Assembly (NCBI RefSeq): GCF_000003605.2
Contig: NW_003155247.1
Span: 52,846 to 116,845 of the forward strand
From: Saccoglossus kowalevskii
Lineage: Eukaryota; Hemichordata; Enteropneusta; Harrimaniidae
Reading direction: 5' to 3'
Length of the DNA: 64,000 bases
Shown: positions 12,156 through 24,435 of the stretch, in pieces
Layout: the number at the start of each line of letters is the position of its first letter
How positions within the stretch are numbered: position 1 is the first letter of the stretch
Program-made: the position numbers and the translations under genes
The notes under the pieces: model-generated
Seen by the model: only the letters and a program-made list of their open reading frames with translations
What the model was told of the DNA's origin: nothing
Databases searched by the model: none

Positions 12156-15100
12156 TGTATATCTTTCCAGAAATGCGCGCGACACGAACAATAATATGCG
12201 ATTTACTTTGCCAACGTATTTAACGTATCTTTTTTAATGGTACATTTCTGGTATACGTGAAATGCTTGTCATTTAAGTAATCAACAAATTAATTCCGGTG
12301 GGAAAATACGTGGTTAGTGACATAAACAGTACATAGCCACGTTCTTATTGTCCATGGCTGCATTATGTTAAACAATGTAAATAACCCGTATGCAATATCA
12401 CACGTGAGAAGTATACTACTTGTCTAAAACAATAATATCGTCGAAAAAATGAAATATACAAGCCAACTAAGGTAAATATATAGTCATATTTGAGTTTACT
12501 TATTGCATTGACATTTATTATGCAGGTGCAGGTGAATGAATAAATTTATTTAGTATCGTGTTTAAATAGCGTAATTCTGTGACAAGTTCTACGCGATCTA
12601 ATATCACGCATCCATTGTGACATTCTGTCTAGAGACGTTTTACATTAGCCACCGATATGAAATGATTTAAAAATCAAATTACGGGTCACGAGTTTGAAGA
12701 AGATTGGAAAAGAAGTTACATATGATACGGGATGCTTTATACTACGCACTCAATTATTTGTATTTAGCGTTGACAATACGCGCCGGTACTTCAGTGATAA
12801 TGACCCGTGAAACGACATTGAAAAGGAACGAGAGAAAGAAGAGAACTAACGATTTTCTTTACGTTTTCAAGTGGACATTTTAAACACCCGCTGTTCTGTG
12901 TATTCTACTTCTCAACAAGGATGACATACTCCAACCGACCCGTTGCTTTTAATTTACTAAATGTAATTCCCTCCTAAGCCCAAGTAGCCGAGTCCACGAG
13001 TATCCGTTTAAACTGTTGAGACAGATAGACAATGGGCGACGAGTGGAAACAGTCAACAGCAGACAACGAAGCATGTAGCATAAATAATTCAAAGAGTTCG
13101 TCTGACGAGAGGCAATCGACCCCGTACGGGTTGCAGCAATTCTTAAAAATCGTGAAGGCTGTTCGTGACAGGTCATGACTATATGTAAGAGACGCGATCG
13201 ATCGTGCGTGTATTTCGGCGAGTGACTGTTAGGCATGCGTGTACATTAGACTAAGATGAGTATAGCCACTGACATGGATAGTCTATAAGCAAGATCTGTG
13301 TTACATACTTTATGATTGAAGCAGCAAGCTATGTCAGATCGCGTCAGTATACGTTTGCTGCGCTATATATGACGTAATCTGTCAGGATTTCTTCAATTTG
13401 GGGCATTGAATAGACGCAAATGGCAGTCAAGATCTCGTCGAGAGCGAGAGAACCACGAGACTTGAATGCAAAGCTATTTGTTTCCACCGAGATCTAAAAC
13501 CATTTGCTACGAGAAACTTTTAAGTTTAGTTGTATGCCATGCAACTGGATTATTATGTCGCGAAATATTGCTCCTTTTTCTGGCCATAAACCGTCTACAG
13601 TGTACAAAAGTTAATTTTAAAGTTGATTGGAAAAAAGATTATAATAAAGTTAACAACGAATATTAAGCACCAGTCTTACGTATTTTGTTTTTCAAATATA
13701 CAATCAACTATGTTGGTATGTCGATGATTCGTCAGGCATTTTACGCCATAACTGAACACTGAGCCCATTTGAAATCTGTTCAAGAAGTATGGCAGTAACA
13801 ACAAATGCTGAAGGGTAACCAGAGAATGCCGGAGGCAAATAAACAGCAAACACACGAAACAAAATCACTGGAAGTCTTAAAAATCGTAATGCATATTTTT
13901 TCTGTCGAATAACACATGTCCCTGGTTCAATACAGCCCACACGATGCAGTAGTGGGACAGAAAACCACTTTCATGAATCTAGGCACTAGAACATGCAAAT
14001 GCACATCAGTATGTAAGTTAAGATATGATTACTAAAGTAATATCTAAAATGTGTTTTAAATTACCTGACTGTAGATTGAGTTACAAAAGGATTTCAATTT
14101 AGTGTTTTATTCATTTTATTATATTTTATAAAAAACTATATGCGAACTACTATATTAGTATTCAGTCTTCCGCAAATCACTCCCAAAGTACAAATCCATA
14201 TTTCTATTTTTAGATTCCAGTGATTTGCTGAGTCGCAGGGTGAGTGGTATCATATTAGGTACGCTAATGAGCAGGGGCATATTCATTTATTGAACTGAAC
14301 AATTGCCAATCGTTTTCACTCACTGTCACCTATTTCGACGTACTGCTGAAAAGATGTATGGATTTTTCGCCCTCGTGCTCAGATGTTGTCGTCATTCCAT
14401 GAAGAATAATACACCGTGGGTACACAGGCTTTACTGGTGATTGCAAATCCGTTATACACATCTGAATACGACGCCTTAAAAACGCATGATACACACTCAC
14501 TGGAATTGTAGCTTCTTAGTGTTCAAATATTTAATTTTCTACGCTGACAAAAAAACTAATCACTTAACAGAGTGGTTTGCTCTTGAAATTTAGATATCAA
14601 TAACGATGTCAACAATTTCTCTATTTGTTATCAATATTGGCCTCGAAGTAGAAAAATACGCGCAGCTCTTGATTCGCTTACCTCAAACTCATGAAAATGC
14701 ACTCTCACTAGACGACAAGCTTCGTGATCATTTATTAGTTAATTATTTCGATCGGATTCCTGTTATAGTTGAAAGTTCTTTTTACTGAACATTTGAGTCA
14801 TAACATTCTCTATAATAAGGAGACTACATTTCCGTGAAATAATTGTCTCCGTTTACCTATCTATTCACGGCGGTTATATTTGTCATAGAGATTATAACGA
14901 CTTACTAAACCTCACTGACCGGAGCTTAAACTCGTGTTTCTGAAATAAGAGGCCTAAACGCATTGCTGTTTATATATACGTCGACTTTCACTATTGATCG
15001 GCGATAATATAAAGCCTGTTTTATAAAAATGAAAGTCACAACGAAGTATGCAAGTACGTCGTCGATCAACGCTACTAAAAGTGGAATTATTAATAAAATA

Positions 15101-16472
15101 TAACACAAGGAATGCGCCAGCCACCGCTAAATGTGAAATTATTGCTAACAGAAAAAATATTGCGACTCGTACATTGCAGCGTGTCTGATTAATTCTTTGC
15201 AACGCCCTCTAGATCATAGAACACATCATATATTACAACACGAGAAAAATGCCGTTAAGGTAATTTGCAAAGAATAATGGTCGACTGTTTTTAGCCTTAG
15301 GAGTAGAAATCGATCAATGCCTTTGTTGCCCTTGGCCCAGGACACTAATGACGTAGGAACAGGTCCCGTGACAGTGATATCCCCACAGTCAGTGCGTAAT
15401 GATGGCAAGCTGAGGAATGGGAAAGGTATTTCATAAACCGTCGTCTTCTCTTTGTAACCTTGTTCGGTTTACCTATATCGTATACATTGGTTGAAGCTGA
15501 GAAAGGAAAACGAGACAGCCTCATGAAACGAGCAATATACTTACAACGCAGGCTCGTACCAAAAATGCGTTATGGTTGCTTCACGAAAATGTCGACGCAT
15601 ATACGTCATCAAAGCTAATTATATTATTGCATGTGTGTACATATATGTATATTGCAATCAGTTCGGTTCGGTTTGGTTTTGGTGATTACTATTTGCATTC
15701 ATTTATTCCTAGAATGCCCAGGGACGAAATGTAACTGTAATTGACAAACTAATTCCAATCAAGGGAATCGACACATCATCATCTCTGCTCTCCTAATTGC
15801 CCCCTGTAACAATTAAAAAGTCGCTAACTGAAAACTAGCTTTAAGGAATATCGTCCGGCTGAAGGTTATTCATCTTAAATTTATGCAAATGATAAAAAAA
15901 ACAGCAAACATCGCCATTAGAGCAGCAAATTCTAATTTGGAACTGATTTATTAGACATATTTCGAAATGCCCCCAGGCTTCTGTTGGCAAATATTATCCA
16001 TATGCACATACGGCAGTATCACCACACACACCCTACGGGGGAAATCGGGAACATTCAACACTAAGTTTGCTGTATATTGATCGAAAAAAAGAATTGGGGT
16101 CACGGTTCGAGCGATCTCATTTACTTTTTCAGCCCTATCGGCGTACATTTAAATGTATTTTTTGATCGAATGCCTGAAAAAAGGAAATCGGTTTGGTTGC
16201 AGTCCGTCATTGTTAAAATTTATATGTTAATCAAGTTTATTATAAATCTTCGTGTTAAATACCTTTTCGAATAACAATAAAGTAACTGGAGAAGATAAAT
16301 GTTCATATATACTGGAACCGGTATAGCGCTGACGTCGTGACTTTCCGAGGTCATCCTGCTTTACACACCTCTCAAACTACTAATCAATGCATGATAGTAT
16401 CCCATCGCTTGGGAATCTGTTTAGGGACACACACCAGTTGGGTCACTATATACATATCCAACACAGGCTATA
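12156..16472. other. non-coding stretch, nothing recognised
   Basis: Four kilobases of unique-looking sequence. The longest frames (95 codons minus at 12949-13236, 82 minus at 14954-15202) show no recognisable domain and lack convincing splice boundaries. No repeat array, tRNA or microRNA is recognised. Confidence 0.6.
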
Positions 16473-16512
16473 CTGTATGTCTGTCCGTCCGTCCGTCCGT
16501 CTGTTTGTTTGT
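16473..16512. repeat. TCTG/TCCG/TTTG tetranucleotide repeat
   Basis: A short run of GTCTGTCCGTCCGTCCGTC followed by TGTTTGTTTGTC. It directly abuts the first copy of the 235-bp tandem duplication and may have helped start that duplication. Confidence 0.8.
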
Positions 16513-16982
16513 CAGCCTGTCTTTCCTATCAGATCTTCCTATTAAATTCGTTATTATTAATATGTAACGATTTGAGTGCAGTATTTTCCAACTTTTACAC
16601 AACGAATATCATTATTTGTAGCCCCTCTCATTCTCGCTGGCTACTATTAATATGTCACCGCCGAGTCACTAAAGACCGTCGAACTAAATCGACATATATA
16701 CTTTTACAGCTTTCCAAGAAACGTATTCTAGACATTCAATCACAGATCAGCCTGTCTTTCCTGTCAGGTCTTCCTATTAAACTCGTTATTATTACTATGT
16801 AACGATTTGAGTGCAGTTTTTTTCAACTTTTACACAACGAATATCATTATTCGTAGCCCCTCTCATTCTCGCTGACTACTATTAATATGTCACCGCCGAG
16901 TCACTAAAGACCGTCGAACCAAATCTACATATATACTTTTACAGCTTTCCAAGAAACGTATTCTAGACATTCAATAACAGAT
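16513..16982. repeat. tandem duplication, two copies of 235 bp
   Basis: Copy one (16513-16747) and copy two (16748-16982) both begin CAGCCTGTCTTTCCT and end TTCAATNACAGAT. They align without gaps, with about 11 substitutions by eye (about 95% identity). Each copy contains ACAACGAATATCATTATT, AGCCCCTCTCATTCTCGCTG and CACCGCCGAGTCACTAAAG. No coding potential is conserved between copies: short frames cover parts of copy one but stop early. The level of divergence points to a fairly recent local event. Confidence 0.95.
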
Positions 16983-18311
16983 AAGTGTAATATCACTGGG
17001 GTGAAGTAAGACTCTAGACGGATACCGATACGACGAGCATTGAAGTCGCAGAAGATAGACACTCGGGTAACAAGGTACCGATAGGCATTTCGTTATTCTC
17101 CAGGGTTAGCCTGAGTCTATCTTGCAAAGGTTACCTCTGAGAAGGCTGTCCAAATTGCTCGATTTATATCACGTAATTATTCGACTTGATCGCAATACAT
17201 CATTTACGTTTACAAGTGATATTATCAGTGTTGAGCCCGGGAAATGTATGTAATGCTCTTTTCGTACACTCTTCTACCAGTTTTTCAGTAAATATATTTC
17301 AATGTATAGATTATAATAACGGCTTGCATTTTAACATACACGCTTTTCGAATTAAAAGATAACTAGTTCAAAACAAAATGCTTTCCCATATAAAGCGCAT
17401 AGTATAAAGACTTTAAAACTTCAACCGAATAAACTTTAAAATTGTAAAGTGTATGGTGTCTCTATATACACGATTGGTATTTCTGTGTATATGATGACCG
17501 ACAACTTTAAACACATTCAATCAATATTTTATAAGTGTAGAAGTAGTAAACTTTCTGACACAGATGAACACATAAATACTAAATTCAAATATAAGTCGTG
17601 TTTTTTTTATATAGAAGCCCGACTAAAATTAATGCCCATATTTTATCCAACTTGCAATATTTTTACGATGCGTTTATGTCTTGATGTCATTTTAACATTT
17701 TGCATAAAATACATCGTTATTCATTTGATTAAATTTCTTCATAATTTCCCATATATAGAAAACATAAATAGAAAACAAATGTACCAGACGTGCGAAACGA
17801 TAGACAATGGACCTTGCAGGGTGAGATCACATGTCAACACTTTAAAATCTATTTTTGATTTTGTGCATTTATTCATGTGTAGATTTCACTTCGTTTAAAA
17901 GCTTTCCAGACCAATAAATTTAGCTGGAAAAAAATATTGATGATAACAATCGGATTTAACCACTCTCTGCTGTTATTTCTATAAATAACTGACAATAATT
18001 AACATAGTTAACAATGCAGGTCAGTCAAAATATACGGATACACAAATGTTATGTATAAAAAAAAGTACTTTTAAAACACGGACAATTAAAGAAAATGTTT
18101 AAGCTTCGAAAGAACTGGCACTTTTTAAAAAAGTTTTTTACCGAATCAAAATAATTACAAGAATGTAATTTGCACATTTCAATATTGTAGATATTCTTTA
18201 GTTCAATTTTTATTATTTACTAAAATGTATTAAATATTACATCACAGCAATATAGTTTATTATTGTATCTTTATGTGATTTGCTATGAATAAACCACTCG
18301 CTTTTTTTCAG
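16983..18311. other. non-coding stretch, nothing recognised
   Basis: The plus frame at 17449-17898 (149 codons) is one of the longer open frames, but it is rich in Ile, Phe, Tyr and Lys as expected from AT-rich DNA and shows no domain. I do not call it a gene. Confidence 0.55.
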
Positions 18312-18551
18312 CTTCCATGCAGTCACGTGATCGCCTGTTGAACAAGATGTGCCATTGTGTTCAAAGGCTGCCGTACAAAGTATTTGTAATCACGTGACAT
18401 GAGAGCACAGATCGATAGGTGGTCGACCCACTAAGACCTGATTAGGAATATACCCTTATTGACATACTTTCTAGTTTCTATAAATTACGGGGGAAATCAT
18501 CCAGTGCCTGTCAGTTTGATCAGTCTCATTGGAAAACAACTCGAGGTGAGT
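18312..18551 (+). promoter_or_regulatory. promoter-like island or non-coding exon
   Basis: A pyrimidine tract and CAG precede 18312, and CTCGAG|GTGAGT gives a strong splice donor at 18545/18546, so 18312-18545 could be a 234-nt non-coding exon. Alternatively it is a promoter. A TATA box (CTATAAAT, 18478-18485) lies about 34 bases before an initiator TCAGTT (18511-18516), which would make a 33-nt first exon ending at the same donor. Two perfect TCACGTGA palindromes (18323-18330 and 18390-18397) lie upstream, with SOX/TCF-like words (CATTGTG, TTCAAAG, ACAAAG) between them. CACGTGA sites bind USF/MITF-type bHLH-ZIP factors. No downstream coding exon is recognised, so the transcript, if real, may be non-coding or spliced to exons outside the window. 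Confidence 0.4.
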
Positions 18552-20296
18552 CCAATTAAGCATCATAGTGATTAGTAAAATTCTTCGTGTTTTGTATCAA
18601 ATCTATTTTTTTTCTTTAGAGATTAGAATCATGTCTTTTTGTCCAACAATCTTTGTAACGACTGAATAACTATTCATTGTTCTCAGCATAAGTAATTTAG
18701 TTTTAGTCGGTTCAATATTTGAGGAATAAACTAAGATAAATTTTTCATAGACAGATAATCGCCGCTGTTTTATTTTATTCATATATTTATAGCAGTATTA
18801 AAGCGAAACACAGAATAAGTGCGAACATAATTTCGTCGCTGATAAACGCTTGATGACATTAACACAAAACACAGACGGACATCTCCAACTTCGGAACAAA
18901 CAGTGGTCATTTATGCAAATTAGTAACAGACGACCAAACGTTTCGCGGTACAAGTACTGTGGCCGAATAATTATTCTCTGACAATTAACATACCTCCTCG
19001 TTTTTTTCTGTGCGTAATGGATTAATTTAACACATTCGTTGTAATCAGAATTACGTCCTCTTTGAGCAACTGGGATACATCTTAGTTATTTCCCTTAATG
19101 TAATTCAAAAAAATGAGTTTTTGCAGATTACGGTAACATTACTTAAGCAAACTAACAAAATCATGTTTCATCAGCATTTTTGGCGGGAAAACTATGGAAG
19201 TCTGGCTACTTTGTGAAGCATTGTTGTAACCATTTTATCGGCACCGGAGGATATATATATATTGTCAATACAAATTGATGGATATACCTACATGACAAAA
19301 TTTAACTAATAGAAAAAGTGCAAGCCAGCATACAATGTTTAAAGAGACAATTTCCTTTTTTCCAATAACAACGAGAAGAAAGAGGCACCGTTCGTTACAG
19401 TCTGAAAATATCACGTGATCGCATAAATAACTTGAACGAGCGAATTTTCAAAATGGGATAGGTAAATAAAACTAAACAAAACAAAACACGTCTTAACAGA
19501 ATAAAACACAATAACTGATGGTATGGTGCTGACGCACGAGTTATGTCTATAAATTTGTCATTATTCTGCAACTTGAATTTCGAGTAAACTGACAATATTA
19601 AACGAATGATGCATATCTTCTATTTTGGTATTTATTTTTTGCAACCTTTTGAATAAGGGGCTCGCTATTTGAATAAATAAATAGGAGCTGCATAAATTAC
19701 AAATCAAATGTGGCGTTCATACTATTCGTACTATTAACAACAAAATTGTATCAAATGTTAGAGTCAAAGAAAACAAAATACAAAAAAGAAAATTGAGTCG
19801 AATGTTAAATATAGGTATTAAGAAAATTAAAAAATGTAAACAACAAATACTGTTTTTGTTTTTTTGTCAGTCTAAAAACTTTTGCCAGGACTCAAATGTA
19901 GTCATTATAGGGTTGCGAAGTGTCTCATATTATTTCTTTCCTTTGTTCATAAACTGCGTACAGGTTATTTTCTCCCTTATTCAGTAAAATAACTTTGACT
20001 CCCCCTCCCCTCATAGCTTCTCTCCTGCTGTCATGAATTGTTTTCGCGTATCTGTTAACCGACTTAATTAACTGATTATTAGCTGAATTGCTGTGTTATG
20101 TCTGTCATCGTGTAGGCCTATTTGAAGTTTTGGACGGAACTTGGCTCAGTGGTTTGGAACTAATTACAAGATACCGTCGCTATTCTGACATCCGTAGTTA
20201 TTAACGTAGTGAACGATTAATCAAAAGATATGACGTATTCAGTACTTAGTGTGATTGGCTTTATGATTGAAGGTTACGCCCTAGAGTCTTTTTACT
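18552..20296. other. non-coding stretch, one tRNA A-box-like word
   Basis: AT-rich sequence without a gene. TTGGCTCAGTGGTTTGG at 20141-20157 resembles the A box of a tRNA or tRNA-derived SINE, but no B box follows within 100 bases, so it is at most a scrap. Confidence 0.5.
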
Positions 20297-20698
20297 GCAT
20301 TGTAATTGGTCAGAGTTTTGAAAATGAATAAAGAGAGTTTGAGTTGGTCTTGGCGAATACTCCACGACAGGGCAGTCCTGGAGAGACTTGGGGCGAGCCT
20401 TGACGCAGTCTAAGAGAGTCTTGGGTCAGCCTTGCGATATAGTCTTGGGGATTTTTCCCCAGGGCGCTGTGTCTTATAGAGTGCTCCAAAAGATCGACTA
20501 AGACGAGAGTTGAAACGTATTTCGTTGTGTGTGTCTTATTTGACTGTAAAGTTAAAGTGACTTTCCCGATCCCGTACCTCGAGGGGACGAGATAGAGAGA
20601 CGAGACGAGTTTCCCCCCTGACACGTGTGGAGAACCCCGAGAGTAGGAAGATTTCCCCCCTGATACTGCACTGCAAAAAAAAAAAAAAGCATTTGCAA
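20297..20698 (+). mobile_element. poly-A-tailed retroposon insertion, about 380 bp
   Basis: The body (about 20306-20674) is G/C-richer than its surroundings and ends in 14 consecutive A bases (20675-20688). GCATTTGCAA directly after the tail (20689-20698) resembles GCATTGTAA before the body (20297-20305), a plausible decayed target-site duplication. The insert interrupts the reverse-transcriptase remnant that continues on the right. Within the body the phrase TTTCCCCCCTGA occurs twice (near 20610 and 20652). The family is not recognised; a SINE or a truncated non-LTR/LTR piece are all possible. The 138-codon minus frame 20310-20726 runs through the insert and is a chance chimera. Confidence 0.5.
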
Positions 20699-20894
20699 CG
20701 GAGTAAAAAATGTTCCAGTGTTTCATCTTTTTCCTTACAATATGGGCAAGTGTAGGCTTGGTCAGAAGTAATATTTTCCCATTTCATTTTTGATATTCCA
20801 AACCGAGTGTGTAGAACTTTGCCTTCAGTTGGCCCCTCTTAAAATCTGGCACTGGGTCTATATGTGGTTCGTAGTTTGTTATCTTATTCTTGAA
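20691..20894 (-). pseudogene. non-LTR reverse transcriptase C-terminal remnant
   Basis: The minus-strand reading contains YTCPYCKEKDETLEHFLLRC (about 20754-20695), a CX2CX8HX4C zinc motif followed and preceded by residues typical of the C-terminal zf-RVT region of non-LTR retrotransposon polymerases. Upstream, KVLHTRFGISKMKWENIT continues in the same frame to about 20835. A frameshift near 20832-20838 then moves the reading to PHIDPVPDFKRG in a second frame, out to about 20894. The remnant is therefore truncated, frameshifted and cut at its 3' side by the poly-A-tailed insert. It is non-functional. The clade (CR1, L2, RTE or other) cannot be told from this fragment. Confidence 0.65.
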
Positions 20895-23800
20895 CACAAC
20901 CTAGAACTATCAGGTAGTGGTTTTGTGTTGATAAGAGTGTAATGATATTTTCAGGATTGTAGCGAGAAAACAAATATCCAATTCGACGTAATAACTATTG
21001 CACAATAAGTGTCACTTTCGTGTACCTTATCACAATTGATATAACGCAATATACTCGTCGTCATAGGCATTGCGCCGCGGCGGGTCTCACGACATGGAAG
21101 CATGCGTTATCATCTCCGATGACTTTCAAAAGAGTGTTTCACCACGGCATACTCCAACACTGCTTTTATCGCCCTATGTCATCCACTTTATAGCTCCAGT
21201 AATGCTTTTAAAGTCATATGCTTGATCTCTCTTTCACCGGCATGACAACATCAGCTACAAACGCAGACAATCATTTACCGACAGAGACGCGGCATGTGGT
21301 TTTTAATGCGCATGCGTAAGTAGCAGAATTCGTCGTATTTGGTCATTAGAACTAAGCTATTTCAGGCTGATGGTGGAACAATGACTATTGCGCGATTTAA
21401 CTAAACACATAATATTCCGGGTTCGAGTTTAAATAAAATTAAAGTCAAAGCCAATGTCCTTCTCCCTCTTCCTGTTACATCGTTTATGCATATTGGTCGC
21501 AAAAGGTTTTTATCGTCTACAAGCTCAAAATAATCTTCAAATTTGAATATTCCACCGATAATTTATAATGATTTTGTGTTTTGAAAATCCCTTTTCATCT
21601 ACCCCAAAGACACGGAATGATACAGAAACACAATAACGATAAACTTGCGAAGAGCACGTCTGAGATTGATCCTAAGGTGAGCAATTCTAGGAATCGACGT
21701 AATTAGGGAAGGGACCCAAAAGTGATTACATCTGGGTTGACACAAGAATAGACCGTTATCAATGGTTAGGTTTTCAATTCGCGGAGAAAATTACTAGCGG
21801 TTTCATGTTTTTTTTTTCCTTTTGCTGCGAGTCAAAAGGAATCGAATTTCCGCCAGTGACTTCCATCACGATGATGATTTTACTAACATTTGCTCAAGAA
21901 ATGAAGACTGTCAGCCCCAGTTTGCTTGGCGCGATTCTCTTGTTTACACAGCGGCTTCTCTGATCTATCTGTCGAGCCAGGGGAAAAACAACAGCTAGTA
22001 GCCAACGGCGGAAATGAGAAAATGGCCCGGACGTGACCCCACGCACACAAACGTCAGGATAATCAACTGAGAAACAAAAAAGAAAGAGCAAAATCGTAGT
22101 TTCCGTGTGTGGGATAGACTCAAGGGACGGAGATTAAAATATAGTAGTACAGTCGCACGTCTGTATTAACTCGAGAGTCTTACGCATAGCAGTACATCGC
22201 ACAATTGCAATCTGGTGATATAATTCGTCAATTCTAAGCACAAATACGCGTGTAATCTACATTTTTTCTTTTTCTTTCCGGGAGACGAAGAAATTTGTTT
22301 GAATTGAACACACAATGAACCGAAGATCAACATCCTTCAATGGCGGCGTATTCACTGTACGAGACAAGATAAGTAAAACCGACGGTAAAACGATACGATA
22401 TAAAAACTGCTTCTTGCCTATGACCATGCGCAGTATCCCCCAACGCGAGAACCACACTAATTCACGTGAATATTCAGTTTCAAAACAGAGCATTACAATA
22501 TGAAACATGAAGATTCTATCTGTGTATTGATTCATTTAGTGATATGTACCATCGCCAACGTTACCATTGTCAAATCCACTGTTCTCAAATCAAAATCTAT
22601 TTCACAGAGCTCAAATTTCAAAGTTTAAATCGCGTCATTTGCATTCATATAAACGTCCGAAGAAGGCATCGCAATTTCTTCAAAATAACCAAATTTATCT
22701 ACGAGTATCCCCTAACCAGAATGCATAGCGTAGCAACGGTCACGTGCTACTGTCGTCACTTCCTTTTGTTATGCTGTAAACTCGTGTGTGTGTGTGGGGG
22801 GGGGGGTGTTCATTTATGTTACATGCATATTGGTTCGAGTGAGTTGACGGCATCATTCGACGAGGATAAACCATATCACATTTGTTGCACTTGTCCACAT
22901 GCGTGCCTCGAAAGCAGTAGCCACCACGTGACAGTACTGTAGAACATAATCGGTTTATAATGGCACGCAAACCGAACAGCGATTTTCTGTAAGCTTTCTT
23001 ATTTTAAACCCAATTTTGCATGTTTTCAACTTGAAGTGTAACCATTAGAGGTGCCTGGGGATTCTAAGTACTTGATAGCTGAAAGGAAAACTCGAGAAGC
23101 ATGTCACGACATACACGATGGGCGAAACAAGAAATACAACTGATTGTAGTACATGGGGAAACATTTTTTTTACCCACCCTGTTCTAAGATTGACAGTATT
23201 TAGGTAAAATTAGTGAAATATTGACTCGGGAGAGGAAACTCTGTACGTGAACGGCTACAAGTAGAAGAAGATAATGTCGTTACTTCTCGTGTAATCGTTA
23301 AATATAGTATTCAACGGCAGATCTCCTGATTGTGTGAAAACAAAATGGACGTCATCTGTCCATCAAACTCCGTCCTAAAACTCGTGCTAGAGCCACATCG
23401 AATATATAGTTTATTTCCCGCTTTTTTAAACACCTGAGCAAAATTGAAGTCGATTCACTATGAATGATGGCGTCTATAATTGAACAAAAAATAAATTGGC
23501 AATTTTGCTTGGATAATGAAAAAAATTATAACGAAATGCAACATTGCCAGAAGCGCGAAACAAAATAACGTGAGCGCCGCTGAACTTGAAGTCAGTCAAT
23601 GTTGTTTTTTTTCTCAAAACGACAAAATAATACGATAACCTTTGTTACAGGTACCCGCAAGCGGCATATACTCAAAATCAATTCGACGTCACCATGGCAA
23701 CAAGCGAAACACTCGCGTGCTGAACACGTGGTTACACAGTGGGAGATAACGCACTGCATTATGGGTGACGGTATTCGAGTCACGTTCGCTTGATCGCCTG

Positions 23801-24232
23801 AGACTGTCAGTATGCTATAGCACAGTGGATCAGCACATCTATATGTTTTAGCTCGCATTTTAACCAGAATATATCTCCCAAATTGATTGAAAGCGAGGTA
23901 CAAGCTGTACAAACTTGCAATATCCGTGAGTCTGTCGACACTCATCAATCCTTATCGGCCAGCAATATAACTAACATTGTCAACTGCATAATGCGACCGC
24001 GGTTTTATTTCACATCATATGACGGAATATTATTTAATACTCGTTATTAAACACATATTATAAATATTTGCTGTGTCACTATTGATTGCTTGCCAGCCAT
24101 CTGGCTCCCAGTCTCTATCAACACGAATCAGTGAAGGCCTGTCTCAAATCCCATCCTAAGTTTGTTTTGTTTTGCTTTGTTCTGATTTGCTAAGCAATAT
24201 TTTTAATTTAATCCTGTTTATTTTTCTCCCTC
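20895..24232. other. non-coding stretch, small simple repeats
   Basis: No gene is recognised. There is an NRF1-like TGCGCATGCGT at 21307-21317, a CGCCGCGGCG palindrome near 21073-21082, a (GT)n(G)n run at about 22787-22808, and an ATGGCGGCG YY1-like word near 22338. The 132-codon plus frame at 22544-22942 crosses the GT/G run and has no domain. Confidence 0.5.
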
Positions 24233-24251
24233 AAAAAAAAAAAAAAAAAAA
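24233..24251. repeat. poly-A tract, 19 bases
   Basis: A run of 19 A bases preceded by T/TG-rich sequence. It may be the tail of an old plus-strand retroposon. No body is recognised upstream. Confidence 0.7.
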
Positions 24252-24384
24252 GTGTAAAACTGGGTGTATGCACAATCTTAATTCATATTGAATACTATTT
24301 TAATCAATTAATTAATCAGTACTAAACCATATACGATTGTTTTTTTGTTTTGCATTGTATTTGAAAAATTGTGCCCGGAGTACT

Positions 24385-24435
24385 TTGTGTGCGTAGCAAC
24401 GCTACATCCGACCCTGGTTCGACTCCCGGGAGAGA
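24385..24435 (+). mobile_element. tRNA-derived SINE fragment (T-arm/B box)
   Basis: GACCCTGGTTCGACTCCCGG (around 24410-24430) is a good T-arm with B box GGTTCGACTCC, preceded by GCGTAGCAACGCTACATC. No A box or acceptor stem is found at the right distance, so this is not an intact tRNA gene. It is more likely the right half of a tRNA-derived SINE head. Confidence 0.4.

Noticed and set aside
17449-17898. 149-codon plus frame
   Set aside because: Composition follows AT-rich DNA (Ile, Phe, Tyr, Lys), with no domain and no splice or start context that stands out.
20310-20726. 138-codon minus frame
   Set aside because: It crosses the junction of two mobile elements including the poly-A tail, so it is a chimera.
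22885-22896. TTGCACTTGTCC, as in miR-92
   Set aside because: Twelve matching bases, but the following bases diverge and the upstream sequence gives no convincing 5' arm.
24410-24430. possible tRNA gene from a good T-arm
   Set aside because: No A box, anticodon arm or acceptor stem at the required distances.
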